A stretch of DNA of 36,667 nucleotides from an uncultured Collinsella sp. (GTDB lineage: Bacteria; Actinomycetota; Coriobacteriia; Coriobacteriales; Coriobacteriaceae). Shown here in pieces: positions 19,281 through 27,802 of the stretch. The stretch's first letter is position 1. Each line of letters opens with the position of its first letter. Location of the stretch: positions 1 through 36,667 of the forward strand of contig CAKURW010000016.1 in the NCBI GenBank assembly GCA_934675795.1, read 5' to 3'. The notes beneath the pieces were generated by a model. That model was not told the origin of the DNA. It searched no databases and saw only the letters and a list, made by a program, of their open reading frames with translations. The position numbers were made by a program, and so were the translations under genes.

Positions 19281-20791
19281 TGGCTGCACGCTTTGGTGAC
19301 ATGCTGCTCGAGCAGCGTCGCCGAATGGGCCTTTCCATTCAGCAGGTCGCCAACACCATCAAAATCAGGCCGCAGATCATCGAGTTTTTCGAGACCGGTA
19401 ACTTTGCTTCGATGCCGCCGCGCGGCTATGCGCAGGGCATGATTTCGAGCTATGCTCGCTTTTTGGGCCTCAATCCGCGTGAGGTCGTCAATGCCTACTT
19501 TGACGACCTGATGGCATACGAACGCGAGACGTCGCAGCAGGGCGGTCGTTTTCAGGACGCCGCCGGCTACGTCAATTCGCGTTCCTCGGTCGATAACGGG
19601 CGCTTCCTGATGGTTCAGGGCGGTCGTTCGACCCGCTATGGACAGCGTCCTCAGCAGGCCGGTTATATTACTGAGACGGGTTCGGGCGAGGAGATTCGCT
19701 CACAGCGTGACCGGTTCCGCAGTACGCCGATGCCCGAGGACCGTGCACTTCCCGCTGCCCGCGGCGTGGCGCGTGACCCTCGTGCCGGCTACGGCGACGG
19801 CGGCTATTCCGATCGCGGTCAACGTGGTGTCTCCACCGGACGCTCTCGCGGTGGCTATGCGGATGCCGATAGCACGCAGGTGACGCCGCGTCTTCGCTCT
19901 CAATCACAGCCGTATGGCCAGCGCTCTTCGGCTCCGCGTTCGGGCCAACGTGGCTATCAAGGCCGCGGTGAACTTGCGCCCCGCTCGGGTCAGCGCAGCC
20001 TTCAGGGCCAGGGCGGCTATCGCGGCCGTTCCGATAGCAATTGTGGTCGTATGCCTCAGGGAGGCGGCCGCAGCAGTTCCGGTCGTGGACGCGGCGGATC
20101 CCGTACTCCTCAAAACAACGGGCTCGATCCGCGTATCGTCTACGCCGGTATCGGTGCCGTGGCGTTGCTGCTGATCGTGCTCATCGTGGTGCTTCTGCGC
20201 GGCTGCGCATCTTCGGCGCCCGAGACCACGCCCGAGACGCCCACTGCTACCAAGACGACGACCAAGAAGTCTTCTAAGAAGACCGAAACGGTCGACGAGG
20301 ACGAAGACACCGATGAGCCGACGGATGAGTCGACTGATTCGGACGCTACCAAGACGACGGCCAAGAAGGAAGAGAACGAGGTCACGAAGGTCAAAGTTTC
20401 CGTTGCCAAGGGAAAGACCGCGTGGATTGAGGTCAAGGTCGACGGCAAGTCGGTCTATGGCGCTCAGGCGACTGGCCCCTTTGAGCAGGAGTACACGCCC
20501 GAGTCCTCGATCGAGATCACCACGTCCAAGCCTTCCGATGTTACCGTTACCAAGAACGGTGAAAAGGTCCGTTACGATACCAAGACCTCGGGCGTGGCTC
20601 GTGTGACGATCACCGTTCCTAAGAAGGAGACGACTGATTCCGAGAATGGTGAAAGTTCTGATGGCACCGACACCACCGATGGTACCGATACCACCGACGG
20701 CACCGATGCCCAGTCCGCGGATGGCGCCGATACCGCAACTGACGGTCAGACGCCCACCGATTCTACCGACTATTCGTACGATAGCTACTAA
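19280..20791 (+). CDS. RodZ-like helix-turn-helix membrane protein
   Basis: A bitopic protein with the RodZ layout; RodZ links MreB to the envelope and shapes cells. The 503 aa have an N-terminal HTH_25 domain (about 3-72), a long Arg/Gly/Gln/Ser-rich cytoplasmic region (85-280), and one membrane helix (287-307). An outer Thr/Lys/Glu/Asp linker (312-366) is followed by a DUF4115-type beta domain (368-447). The tail is low-complexity and acidic, with repeats of TDGTDT. RodZ is usually 300-350 aa; the extra length comes from the two low-complexity regions. ATG 19280 shares a base with the ftsK stop and has GGAGGA 5 nt upstream. In Bacillus the equivalent gene (ymfM) also lies between ftsK and pgsA. 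Name withheld because shape function is not shown. Confidence 0.82.
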   Translation: MAARFGDMLLEQRRRMGLSIQQVANTIKIRPQIIEFFETGNFASMPPRGYAQGMISSYARFLGLNPREVVNAYFDDLMAYERETSQQGGRFQDAAGYVNSRSSVDNGRFLMVQGGRSTRYGQRPQQAGYITETGSGEEIRSQRDRFRSTPMPEDRALPAARGVARDPRAGYGDGGYSDRGQRGVSTGRSRGGYADADSTQVTPRLRSQSQPYGQRSSAPRSGQRGYQGRGELAPRSGQRSLQGQGGYRGRSDSNCGRMPQGGGRSSSGRGRGGSRTPQNNGLDPRIVYAGIGAVALLLIVLIVVLLRGCASSAPETTPETPTATKTTTKKSSKKTETVDEDEDTDEPTDESTDSDATKTTAKKEENEVTKVKVSVAKGKTAWIEVKVDGKSVYGAQATGPFEQEYTPESSIEITTSKPSDVTVTKNGEKVRYDTKTSGVARVTITVPKKETTDSENGESSDGTDTTDGTDTTDGTDAQSADGADTATDGQTPTDSTDYSYDSY

Positions 20792-20817
20792 GCCGCTCGT
20801 ACGCGAAAGGAAACAGC

Positions 20818-21315
20818 ATGGCTAAAGATTCCAGCTTCGACGTCGTGTCCGAGGTCAACATGCAAGAGGTCGACAACGCCTTTCAGCAGACCACGCGCGA
20901 GATTTCCCAGCGCTATGACCTTAAGGATTCCGGCGCCACGATCGAGCTTTCGAAGGGCGACAAGCTCTTTACGATCAACGCCCCGGCCGACTTTGTCTCC
21001 AAGCAGATTGTCGACGTGCTGAGCTCCAAGCTCATCAAGCGCGGCATCGACCTCAAGGCTGTCTCGTGGGATGCTCCGCAGGCGGCATCGGGTGGCACCG
21101 TGCGCGTGCTCGGCCATATCGTCGAGGGTATCGACCAGGCGACCGCCAAGAAGATCAACAAGGACATCAAGGATCAAAAGCTCAAGGTCAAGGTGACCAT
21201 CGAGGCCGACAAGCTGCGTGTTTCCTCTGCTTCGAAGGACGCGTTGCAGACCGTGATCCAGTTCCTGCGCGACCAGGACTACGGCCAGCCGCTGCAGTTC
21301 ACCAACTACCGCTAA
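20818..21315 (+). CDS. yajQ: YajQ family nucleotide-binding protein
   Basis: A member of the YajQ/UPF0234 family; some members bind cyclic-di-GMP or nucleic acids, and the cellular role in Gram-positives is unclear. The 165 aa have the expected two ferredoxin-like halves. The N-terminal SSFDVVSEVNMQEVDNA matches the family opening, and the C-terminal QTVIQFLRDQDYGQPLQFTNYR region (about 143-165) matches the family end. The length is normal. An AAAGGAAA ribosome site lies about 6 nt before ATG 20818. It sits 26 nt after the RodZ-like gene and 27 nt before rimO, so it belongs to the same run. Confidence 0.93.
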   Translation: MAKDSSFDVVSEVNMQEVDNAFQQTTREISQRYDLKDSGATIELSKGDKLFTINAPADFVSKQIVDVLSSKLIKRGIDLKAVSWDAPQAASGGTVRVLGHIVEGIDQATAKKINKDIKDQKLKVKVTIEADKLRVSSASKDALQTVIQFLRDQDYGQPLQFTNYR

Positions 21316-21342
21316 TATCAATCGAAAGGACTGCTCTCCAAC

Positions 21343-22692
21343 ATGGATACACCGTTGGGCTCCGTGCTCTACATCACCCTCGGGTGCGCTAAGAACGAGG
21401 TTGACACCGACCGCATGCGTTCTCTTTTGACCGCCGCGGGCTACGAGGAGGCATTCGACCCGCAGGATGCCGATATCGCCATCGTCAATACTTGCTCGTT
21501 CCTCGCCTCCGCAACGTCCGAGAGCATCGAGACCACGCTCGAGCTCGCCAACGAGGTTCAGGACGGCGTTCGTTCTTGCCCCATCGTCATGTGCGGCTGC
21601 GTGCCGTCGCGCTATGGCGATGACCTGCCTGACGAGCTGCCCGAGGTCGCTGCCTTTGTGAAGGCCGACGAGGAAGATGGCATCGTGGCGGTCATCGATG
21701 GCGTGCTGGGTGTCGAGCGTGAGATTGCAGCCTATATCCCGCAGGTCAAACGTACCGTCGAGGGTGCTGTCGCCTACGTCAAGATTTCCGATGGCTGCAA
21801 CCGCTTCTGCAGCTTCTGCATGATTCCCTACATCCGCGGCCGCTATCATTCGCGCAATGCCGAGAGCATCATCTCCGAGGTGCGCGACCTGGTTGCTGGC
21901 GGTGTGCGCGAGATCGTGCTGATCGGCCAGGACACGGGCATCTGGGGTACCGACTTTGCCGACGAGGACGTCGCCGATGGCTCGCCGCGCAATCTGGCGC
22001 AGCTGCTGCGTGCCGTCGCCGAGGCCGTGCGCCCGCACAACGTCTGGGTCCGCGTGCTCTATCTGCAGCCTGAGGGCATGACTGACGAACTCATCGAGAC
22101 GATTCGCGATACGCCCGAGGTGCTGCCCTATATCGATATCCCCGTGCAGCACTGCGACGCGCGCATTCTCAAGGCTATGCGTCGCTCCGGTTCGCGCCAG
22201 GAGCTCGAGGATCTGTTCCGCGACCTTCGCGAGCGCATCCCCGGCATCGTGATCCGTTCCACGGCCATGGTTGGCTTCCCGACCGAGACCGACGACGAGT
22301 TCCGCGACCTTATCGACTTTATGGACACCGTCGGCTTTGACTACACGAGCGTCTTTGCATACTCGCAGGAGGAGGGCAGCCTGGCCGCTAAGATGGAGGG
22401 TCAGGTCGACGAAGAGGTCAAGCTCGAGCGCGCCCAGGAGGCCATGGACCTGGCCGAGTCGCTCGGCTTTGCCTCCACCGCCGCCCATGTGGGCGAGCGC
22501 GCCCAGGTGATCGTCGACGGTATCGAAGAGACCGAGGACGGCGCCGAGCTGATCGGCCATGCCTGGTTCCAGGCGCCCGATTCCGATGGAGCGGTGCATC
22601 TGGACGCCAGCGAGGCGTCCGTGGGCGATATTCTGACCGTGGAGTTTACCGATAGCTTCTGCTATGAGCTTATCGGTCATGTTGTGGAGTAG
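21343..22692 (+). CDS. rimO: Ribosomal protein S12 (aspartate) methylthiotransferase RimO
   Basis: A radical SAM enzyme that adds a methylthio group to the conserved Asp of ribosomal protein S12. The 449 aa contain cluster-binding Cys15 (LGCAKNEVD), Cys51 (NTCSF) and Cys86 (CGC). The radical SAM motif CNRFCSFC (Cys152, 156, 159) is followed by IPYIRGRYHSR. A C-terminal TRAM domain runs from about 375. LGCAKNEVD and CSFCMIP are RimO features and separate it from MiaB and MtaB. GAAAGGA (21324-21330) is 12 nt from the ATG, somewhat far. The ftsK-rimO-pgsA-cinA-recA order is also found in Streptomyces and relatives. Confidence 0.95.
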   Translation: MDTPLGSVLYITLGCAKNEVDTDRMRSLLTAAGYEEAFDPQDADIAIVNTCSFLASATSESIETTLELANEVQDGVRSCPIVMCGCVPSRYGDDLPDELPEVAAFVKADEEDGIVAVIDGVLGVEREIAAYIPQVKRTVEGAVAYVKISDGCNRFCSFCMIPYIRGRYHSRNAESIISEVRDLVAGGVREIVLIGQDTGIWGTDFADEDVADGSPRNLAQLLRAVAEAVRPHNVWVRVLYLQPEGMTDELIETIRDTPEVLPYIDIPVQHCDARILKAMRRSGSRQELEDLFRDLRERIPGIVIRSTAMVGFPTETDDEFRDLIDFMDTVGFDYTSVFAYSQEEGSLAAKMEGQVDEEVKLERAQEAMDLAESLGFASTAAHVGERAQVIVDGIEETEDGAELIGHAWFQAPDSDGAVHLDASEASVGDILTVEFTDSFCYELIGHVVE

Positions 22693-22701
22693 GAGAGCGT
22701 C

Positions 22702-23340
22702 GTGGCAAACGAGAGCAATAAGGAACTGACGAGTGTCTGGACGCCCGCCAACATCGTGACGTGCGTTCGCATCGTCTTTATCCCGGTGTTCATGATCGTC
22801 TCGGCTCTGTCTCACACGAGTGTTGCCGGTACGGATTGGAGCACCTTTGACGGCCCGCTCGCCGCCGCTGCCTTCATTCTGTATGTGATCCTGTCGTGCA
22901 CCGATAAGGTCGACGGTTATCTGGCGCGCTCGCGCAACGAGATCACCGACTTCGGTAAGTTCTTGGATCCTATCGCCGATAAGCTGCTCGTGTTCTCGGC
23001 CCTGCTGCTGTTCTTGGATTTTGACGCGGTGACCGTGTGGTCCGTGTTCATTATCCTGTTCCGCGAGCTTCTGGTGAGCGCCCTACGCATGGTTGCGAGT
23101 GCGGCCGGCGTGGTCGTTGCGGCCGATAAGCTCGGCAAGTACAAGACGGCTACCACGATGGTCTCCATCTGCGGTTACCTGTGCGTTTTTGCGATGGCCG
23201 GCTTGCACCTTGGCCCGGTGGCGCTGACGCTCGGCATCTACTCGGTGTCGCGCTTCCTGTACGCCGTTGCCGTTGTCCTGACCGTTGTCTCGGGCGCCCA
23301 GTACTTCTGGAACTGCCGCAAGATCGTCTTTTCGGTCTAG
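22702..23340 (+). CDS. pgsA: CDP-diacylglycerol-glycerol-3-phosphate 3-phosphatidyltransferase
   Basis: A membrane enzyme that makes phosphatidylglycerol phosphate from CDP-diacylglycerol and glycerol 3-phosphate. The 212 aa hold the CDP-alcohol phosphotransferase signature D-x2-D-G-x2-A-R-x8-G-x3-D-x3-D. The key residues are Asp68, Asp71, Gly72, Ala75, Arg76, Gly85, Asp89 and Asp93. Five or six hydrophobic helices surround it. The start is GTG 22702 after AGGAGA. The context before cinA and recA is the standard place for pgsA in Gram-positives. The signature alone does not exclude another head group, but context favours glycerol phosphate. Confidence 0.92.
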   Translation: MANESNKELTSVWTPANIVTCVRIVFIPVFMIVSALSHTSVAGTDWSTFDGPLAAAAFILYVILSCTDKVDGYLARSRNEITDFGKFLDPIADKLLVFSALLLFLDFDAVTVWSVFIILFRELLVSALRMVASAAGVVVAADKLGKYKTATTMVSICGYLCVFAMAGLHLGPVALTLGIYSVSRFLYAVAVVLTVVSGAQYFWNCRKIVFSV

Positions 23341-23352
23341 GTCCTGGTGGGT

Positions 23353-23883
23353 ATGACGGACTCTTTTGAGCAGATTTCCGCACACAACGAGGAGCTGGCG
23401 CGCGATATTGTCGAGCGCGCGAGCGCTCGGGGCGTGACGGTTTCGACGGCTGAGTCGCTGACGGCGGGTATGATCGCATCGACGATTGCCGATATCCCGG
23501 GCGCCTCGGCGGTGCTGCGTGGCGGTGCGGTGACCTATTGCGATGAGATTAAGCATCGCGTTCTTGGTGTTGAGCAGGAGACGCTCGACCGCTATACCGC
23601 GGTGTCGCATCAGACCGCGCGCGAGATGGCGGTGGGTTCGCTGGAGCTGTACCAGAGCGATATTGCAGTGAGCGCAACGGGTTATGCCGGTCCCGGCGGT
23701 GGCACTGAGGACGATCCGGCGGGCACTTTCTATATTGGCTGGGCGCATCGTTCCGCCGATGGGGGCGTGCCGGTCGTGGACTCTGTGCGCTGCCACTATG
23801 AGGGCGACCGTTCGTGTGTTCGTGCCCATGCGGTCACGGACGCATTGGGTCGCATTGCCCTTGTGCTCAACTCTATGGAATAG
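23353..23883 (+). CDS. cinA: CinA C-terminal domain protein (nicotinamide-nucleotide amidase, PncC-like)
   Basis: A stand-alone CinA C-terminal domain. The family deamidates nicotinamide mononucleotide in NAD recycling and is historically linked to competence. The 176 aa carry STAESLTAGM (about 31-40) with the catalytic Ser, the GGAVTYCDEIKH region (about 57-68) and SATGYAGPGGG (about 107-117). The N-terminal molybdopterin-binding-like domain of full-length CinA (about 410 aa) is absent. ATG 23353 is chosen as the simpler start; a GTG at 23347 is in frame and neither has a strong ribosome site. It ends the rnj-to-cinA run and is followed by a terminator. Confidence 0.9.
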   Translation: MTDSFEQISAHNEELARDIVERASARGVTVSTAESLTAGMIASTIADIPGASAVLRGGAVTYCDEIKHRVLGVEQETLDRYTAVSHQTAREMAVGSLELYQSDIAVSATGYAGPGGGTEDDPAGTFYIGWAHRSADGGVPVVDSVRCHYEGDRSCVRAHAVTDALGRIALVLNSME

Positions 23884-23890
23884 ACGTGTT

Positions 23891-23917
23891 TTAAGGGGCC
23901 TCCGAGCCCCTTAATTG
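23891..23917 (+). terminator. Terminator-like hairpin after cinA
   Basis: TTAAGGGGC (23891-23899) pairs perfectly with GCCCCTTAA (23906-23914) around CTCCGA. The T run after it is short, so termination may be partial or the site may work in both directions. Confidence 0.7.
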
Positions 23918-23989
23918 TGGAGATAGGGACCTTAGGCTCATTTGGCGTTTGTGCTGGTTGTAGATGTATTTTTGCCTGCCTTGTTCATA

Positions 23990-24051
23990 TTTGGTCCTTT
24001 GTGGTCAAGCATTTGGTCAGTGTTTGGTCGGCGTTTGGTCGGGTTTTGGAA
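23990..24051 (+). repeat. Phased array of six TTTGGTC-type repeats upstream of recA
   Basis: Units start at 23990, 24000, 24012, 24023, 24034 and 24045. Four are exact TTTGGTC; the second is TGTGGTC and the last is TTTGGAA. Spacing is 10, 12, 11, 11 and 11 bp, so every unit faces the same side of the helix. The array ends 30 bp before the recA -35. This looks like a cooperative protein-binding site or an intrinsically bent segment. I know of no named regulator for it. Confidence 0.8.
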
Positions 24052-24081
24052 AGACCGCCTGCATATGATTGGCCTGAACGG

Positions 24082-24110
24082 TTGACCACGAACAGCCGTT
24101 CGTTTATTAT
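24082..24110 (+). promoter_or_regulatory. recA promoter with SOS box in the spacer
   Basis: TTGACC (24082-24087) and TATTAT (24105-24110) are exactly 17 nt apart. Between them lies GAACAGCCGTTC (24090-24101), which fits the Gram-positive LexA box GAAC-N4-GTTC with flanking C and G. LexA bound there would block RNA polymerase. The leader to the recA ATG would be about 24 nt. Confidence 0.85.
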
Positions 24111-24140
24111 CGATGCAGGTTGTTAAGAGGAGGGCTATTC

Positions 24141-25289
24141 ATGGCCAAGAATTCAGGTCCCGTACGTACCGTTCATGCTCGCACGACGGGTAAAGAGCGC
24201 GATGAGATGATCGCCACCACCAAGGCCGAGATCGAGAAGAAATTCGGCCAGGGTTCCATCATGAGGTACGGCGACGGTGGTCCCGAGCTCGAGGTCGAGG
24301 CCATTCCCACGGGCGCCCTGGCCCTCGATGCCGCTCTGGGTATCGGCGGTGTGCCGCGCGGCCGTATCGTCGAGATTTACGGTCCTGAGTCCTCCGGTAA
24401 GACGACGCTTTCGCTCGAGATCTTGGCCGAGGCCCAGGCTATGGGCGGCGTTGTGGCATTTATCGATGCCGAGCACGCGCTCGATCCCACGTATGCCGCG
24501 CGCATCGGCGTGGATATCGACGAGGTGCTCATTTCCCAGCCCGATACGGGTGAGCAGGCGCTCGAGATCGTTGACATGCTCGTGCGTTCCGGCGCCATCG
24601 ATGCCATCGTCGTTGACTCCGTCGCTGCGCTGACCCCGCGTGCCGAGATCGAGGGAGAAATCGGCGACACTACGGTCGGTCTTCAGGCTCGCCTGATGAG
24701 CCAGGCGCTCCGCAAGCTCGCCGGCTCGCTGTCCAAGTCCAACACGACGTGCATCTTCATTAACCAGCTGCGTGAGAAGATCGGCGTCATGTTCGGCAAC
24801 CCCGAGACCACGACGGGCGGCCGCGCCCTTAAGTTCTTCTCTTCGGTGCGTATCGACATTCGCCGCATCGACAGCATTAAGCTTAAGGACGAGGTTATCG
24901 GTAACCGCGTGCGCGCCAAGGTCGTTAAGAACAAGGTGGCAGCTCCGTTCCGTTCTGCTGAGTTCGACATCATGTACGGTACGGGCATCTCTAAGGAGGG
25001 CTCGATTCTGGACATGGCTGTCGAGTGCGGCATCTGCAAGAAGATGGGCTCCTGGTTTGCCTATGGCGAGGACAAGCTCGGCAACGGTCGCGAGGCCGCC
25101 AAGGCGTTCCTGCGCGAACACCCCGATTGCGCTGACGAGATTGAGCATAAGGTCCGCCTTGCCTGCGGGCTTGAGTTTGATGACGATGCTCCTTCCGAGG
25201 TCGAGCTGACCGATCAGCCTGCGCCTGAGGAGTTTGACGAGCTTTACGCCATCGATGGTTCCGCCATGCTCGATGATGACGACGAGTAG
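24141..25289 (+). CDS. recA: Recombinase RecA
   Basis: The ATP-dependent strand-exchange protein and co-protease that triggers LexA self-cleavage. The 382 aa include Walker [10 protein letters not shown] (81-89), Walker B VVDSVAAL, the loop segment [11 protein letters not shown], and the C-terminal acidic tail ending in DDDDE. There is no intein. The start is ATG 24141 because AGGAGG (24128-24133) lies 7 nt upstream; an in-frame ATG at 24120 lies before that site. The N-terminus is about 15 residues longer than in E. coli. recX follows after 11 nt, as in many actinobacteria. It is regulated by LexA through the box in its promoter. Confidence 0.98.
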   Translation: MAKNSGPVRTVHARTTGKERDEMIATTKAEIEKKFGQGSIMRYGDGGPELEVEAIPTGALALDAALGIGGVPRGRIVEIYGPESSGKTTLSLEILAEAQAMGGVVAFIDAEHALDPTYAARIGVDIDEVLISQPDTGEQALEIVDMLVRSGAIDAIVVDSVAALTPRAEIEGEIGDTTVGLQARLMSQALRKLAGSLSKSNTTCIFINQLREKIGVMFGNPETTTGGRALKFFSSVRIDIRRIDSIKLKDEVIGNRVRAKVVKNKVAAPFRSAEFDIMYGTGISKEGSILDMAVECGICKKMGSWFAYGEDKLGNGREAAKAFLREHPDCADEIEHKVRLACGLEFDDDAPSEVELTDQPAPEEFDELYAIDGSAMLDDDDE

Positions 25290-25300
25290 CGGTTACGCTC

Positions 25301-25993
25301 ATGTCGTATACGGTGACCGAGGCCACGGTCGTCTTTCCCGATAAGAAGGCGGCCTCCTCGTTCTCAAGCGGGTATGCGTCCAAAAAGCCTTGCGCACATA
25401 TCGATTGTGAGCTTGAGGGCGGTTTTGAGCGGTCCATTTGGATTCCCGTGCGGGTCGCGCGGCTGTATGTCAAAAACCGCCCCGATCTTCCCTGTGATTG
25501 GGACAACTTTCGTGAGGCGGTGCAGCTCATCGAGCGTAAATGTGCACTTACCATGGTGACCGAGATGTTATCGCGCCGCGACCATGCGACGGGTGAGGTC
25601 CGTGACAAGTTGGCTCGCTACGGCTTTCGCCAGCCCGCGATTGATTTCGCCGTCGAGCGCGCCACCGAGTATCGCTTTTTAGACGAGAACCGCTTTTGCT
25701 CGTACTTTATCGAGGAACGCAAGCGGCGCGGTTGGGGACAGCGCAAAATCGAGACCGAGCTCAAGCGACGTCATGTTGTGCTCGATGACATTCCCGGTTA
25801 TCCCGAGGATTATTTTGCCGTCGAAGACGATTTGACGCGTGCGTCAGCCCTGCTCGCCAAGCGGCGTGTTCCAGAGACGCGCGGATTCGAAAAACTGGTT
25901 CGGTTTTTGATGGGCAAGGGCTTCTCGTATCACATCGCCGCCGATGCCGTTAAGGCACGTCTCGATGCCGAATGCGAGGAATGTGCACTTTAG
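25301..25993 (+). CDS. recX: Regulatory protein RecX
   Basis: A small helical protein that binds RecA filaments and limits their activity. The 230 aa have a poorly conserved N-terminal part (1-75). Three-helix RecX repeats follow, with the family hallmarks LSRRDHATGEVRDKL (about 90-104), YRFLDENRFCSYFIEER (about 123-139) and RGWGQRKIETELKRR (about 142-156). A last repeat contains FLMGKGFSYHIAADAV. There is no good Shine-Dalgarno before ATG 25301, so translation probably depends on recA. Cys-rich ends (CEECAL) are unusual but of unknown meaning. Confidence 0.9.
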   Translation: MSYTVTEATVVFPDKKAASSFSSGYASKKPCAHIDCELEGGFERSIWIPVRVARLYVKNRPDLPCDWDNFREAVQLIERKCALTMVTEMLSRRDHATGEVRDKLARYGFRQPAIDFAVERATEYRFLDENRFCSYFIEERKRRGWGQRKIETELKRRHVVLDDIPGYPEDYFAVEDDLTRASALLAKRRVPETRGFEKLVRFLMGKGFSYHIAADAVKARLDAECEECAL

Positions 25994-26007
25994 GCGTATG
26001 CGTTTTG

Positions 26008-26056
26008 TGGCCCCGCCGTTCACCGCGTTTTAGCCGCCGTACTGGGGCCATTTATT
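26008..26056 (+). terminator. Weak terminator after recX
   Basis: TGGCCCC (26008-26014) pairs with GGGGCCA (26044-26050) across a 29-nt loop, and TTTATTT follows. The large loop makes it a weak candidate. It runs straight into the rny promoter. Confidence 0.42.
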
Positions 26057-26084
26057 TGACAGTTGTTGTGGTTCAACGTACGAT
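26056..26084 (+). promoter_or_regulatory. Promoter of the rny operon
   Basis: A perfect -35 TTGACA (26056-26061) is followed after exactly 17 nt by TACGAT (26079-26084). It would give a leader of about 160 nt before rny. Confidence 0.78.
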
Positions 26085-26189
26085 AAACACTGTCATTTGC
26101 TTTGTGATATGTGCTCATCTGTGATGAGTTTGTTTATATGTTTATCTGTATCCGACCCGCATAAGCTGCGCCCATATTACTCAAATGTC

Positions 26190-26215
26190 GCGAGCCGTTC
26201 GTAAGGACGGTTCGC
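26190..26215 (+). promoter_or_regulatory. Stem-loop in the rny leader
   Basis: Bases 26190-26198 (GCGAGCCGT region) pair with 26207-26215 (ACGGTTCGC) over 9 bp with one G-U, around an 8-nt loop, and TTTGCTGT follows. It lies 35 nt before the rny ATG and could be an attenuator or a self-cleavage site. Function not shown. Confidence 0.5.
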
Positions 26216-26250
26216 TTTGCTGTGTAACGAATCCATAAAAAGGAGTGAGC

Positions 26251-27801
26251 ATGCCTATCATTGCAGCGCTCGTTGGCCTCGTTTTGGGTGCCATCGCCGC
26301 CATTGCCTACATGCGCACCGCCAAGCAGGGTAGTCTTCACGAGGCCGACGAAAAGATCCAGTCGGCACACGCACAGGCTGAGTCCCTGATCGGTGATGCA
26401 AAGCGTCAGGCCGAGACCCTCAAAAAAGAGGCTCTGCTCGAGGCTAAAGAGGAGATCATCAAGAACAAGCAGGCCGCCGAGGCCGAGGACAAGCAGCGTA
26501 AGAGCGAGATTCGTACGCTCGAGAACCGCGTGATGCAGCGCGAGGAATCCCTCGATCGCCGCAACGACGCTCTCGACAAGCGCGAGCATCAGCTGTCCAG
26601 TCAGGCCGGTCAGGTCGAGAAGCGCTCCCGTGAGCTCGAGGAGCTCTGCGCAAAGCAGACCTCCGAGCTCGAGCGTATCGCCGACCTTACCCGCGAGGAC
26701 GCCCACAAGGAGCTCCTCGATAAGGTTCGCGGCGAGGTCACCCACGAGGCCGCCACGATCATTCGCGAGTCCGAGCAGCAGGTTCGCGCCGAGTGCCACA
26801 AGACCGCCCAGGAGATTCTGTCTCTGGCGATTCAGCGCTGCGCTGCCGACCACACTGCCGAGGTCACCGTTACCTCCGTGCACATTCCCTCTGATGACCT
26901 CAAGGGCCGTATCATCGGTCGCGAGGGTCGCAACATCCGGACCTTCGAGCAGGTTTCCGGCGTCAACCTCGTGATCGACGACACGCCCGAGACCGTCGTT
27001 CTTTCGAGCTTCGACCCGGTCCGTCGTGAGACCGCCCGTGTCGCCCTCGAGAACCTCATCGCCGACGGCCGCATTCACCCTGCCCGTATCGAGGAGATGT
27101 ATCACAAGGCCGCCGACCTGGTTCAGCAGCGCGTGCGCGAGGCTGGCGAGCAGGCTGCCTTCGATACCGGCGTCCACGATCTGCACCCCGAGATCGTCAA
27201 GACCCTTGGTGCCCTGCGCTACCGTACCTCGTTTGGTCAGAACGTGCTTCAGCATTCCCTCGAGGTCTCTGATCTGTGCGGCGTGATGGCTTCCGAGCTT
27301 GGCCTGGACGTTGTGACCGCCAAGCGCGCCGGCCTGCTTCATGACCTGGGCAAGGCAATCGACCACGACGTCGAGGGCCCGCATGCCGTCATCGGTGCCG
27401 AGCTTGCCCGCCGTTATGGCGAGAAGCCCGTTATCGTCCACGCTATTGAGGCTCACCATGCCGATGTCGACCCCAACACGGTGCTCGATGTCCTGGTGCA
27501 GGCCGCCGATGCTGTCTCTGCCTCTCGCCCCGGTGCCCGTCGCGAGTCTGCCGAGAACTACATCAAGCGTCTTGAGAAGCTCGAGGAGATCGCCAACTCC
27601 CATGACGGCGTCGAACGTACCTATGCCATGCAGGCCGGTCGCGAGGTCCACGTCATGGTCCAGCCGGACAAGATTTCCGATGCCCAGTCCACGGTTCTGG
27701 CTCACGATATCGCCCATCAGATCGAGGAAGAGATGGAGTATCCCGGTCAGGTGCGCGTCGTCGTGATTCGCGAGAGCCGCGCTGTCGATATCGCTAAATA
27801 A
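26251..27801 (+). CDS. rny: Ribonuclease Y
   Basis: A membrane-anchored endoribonuclease that starts mRNA decay in many Gram-positives. The 516 aa have an N-terminal membrane helix (3-20), a long coiled coil (about 30-190, rich in Glu, Lys, Gln and Ala), a KH domain (GRIIGREG at 219-226), and an HD domain with His335, His364 and Asp365. ATG 26251 has AAAAAGGAG ending 6 nt upstream; the GTG at 26245 overlaps the end of that site. The next gene starts 1 nt after the stop. It is the first gene of a run to hflX. PNPase and RNase J, likely decay partners, are encoded 12 kb upstream. Confidence 0.97.
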   Translation: MPIIAALVGLVLGAIAAIAYMRTAKQGSLHEADEKIQSAHAQAESLIGDAKRQAETLKKEALLEAKEEIIKNKQAAEAEDKQRKSEIRTLENRVMQREESLDRRNDALDKREHQLSSQAGQVEKRSRELEELCAKQTSELERIADLTREDAHKELLDKVRGEVTHEAATIIRESEQQVRAECHKTAQEILSLAIQRCAADHTAEVTVTSVHIPSDDLKGRIIGREGRNIRTFEQVSGVNLVIDDTPETVVLSSFDPVRRETARVALENLIADGRIHPARIEEMYHKAADLVQQRVREAGEQAAFDTGVHDLHPEIVKTLGALRYRTSFGQNVLQHSLEVSDLCGVMASELGLDVVTAKRAGLLHDLGKAIDHDVEGPHAVIGAELARRYGEKPVIVHAIEAHHADVDPNTVLDVLVQAADAVSASRPGARRESAENYIKRLEKLEEIANSHDGVERTYAMQAGREVHVMVQPDKISDAQSTVLAHDIAHQIEEEMEYPGQVRVVVIRESRAVDIAK

Positions 27802-27802
27802 C

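Noticed and set aside
20788..22815. 675-codon minus-strand frame opposite yajQ and rimO
   Set aside because: Shadow of two well-identified genes, with no recognisable motif.
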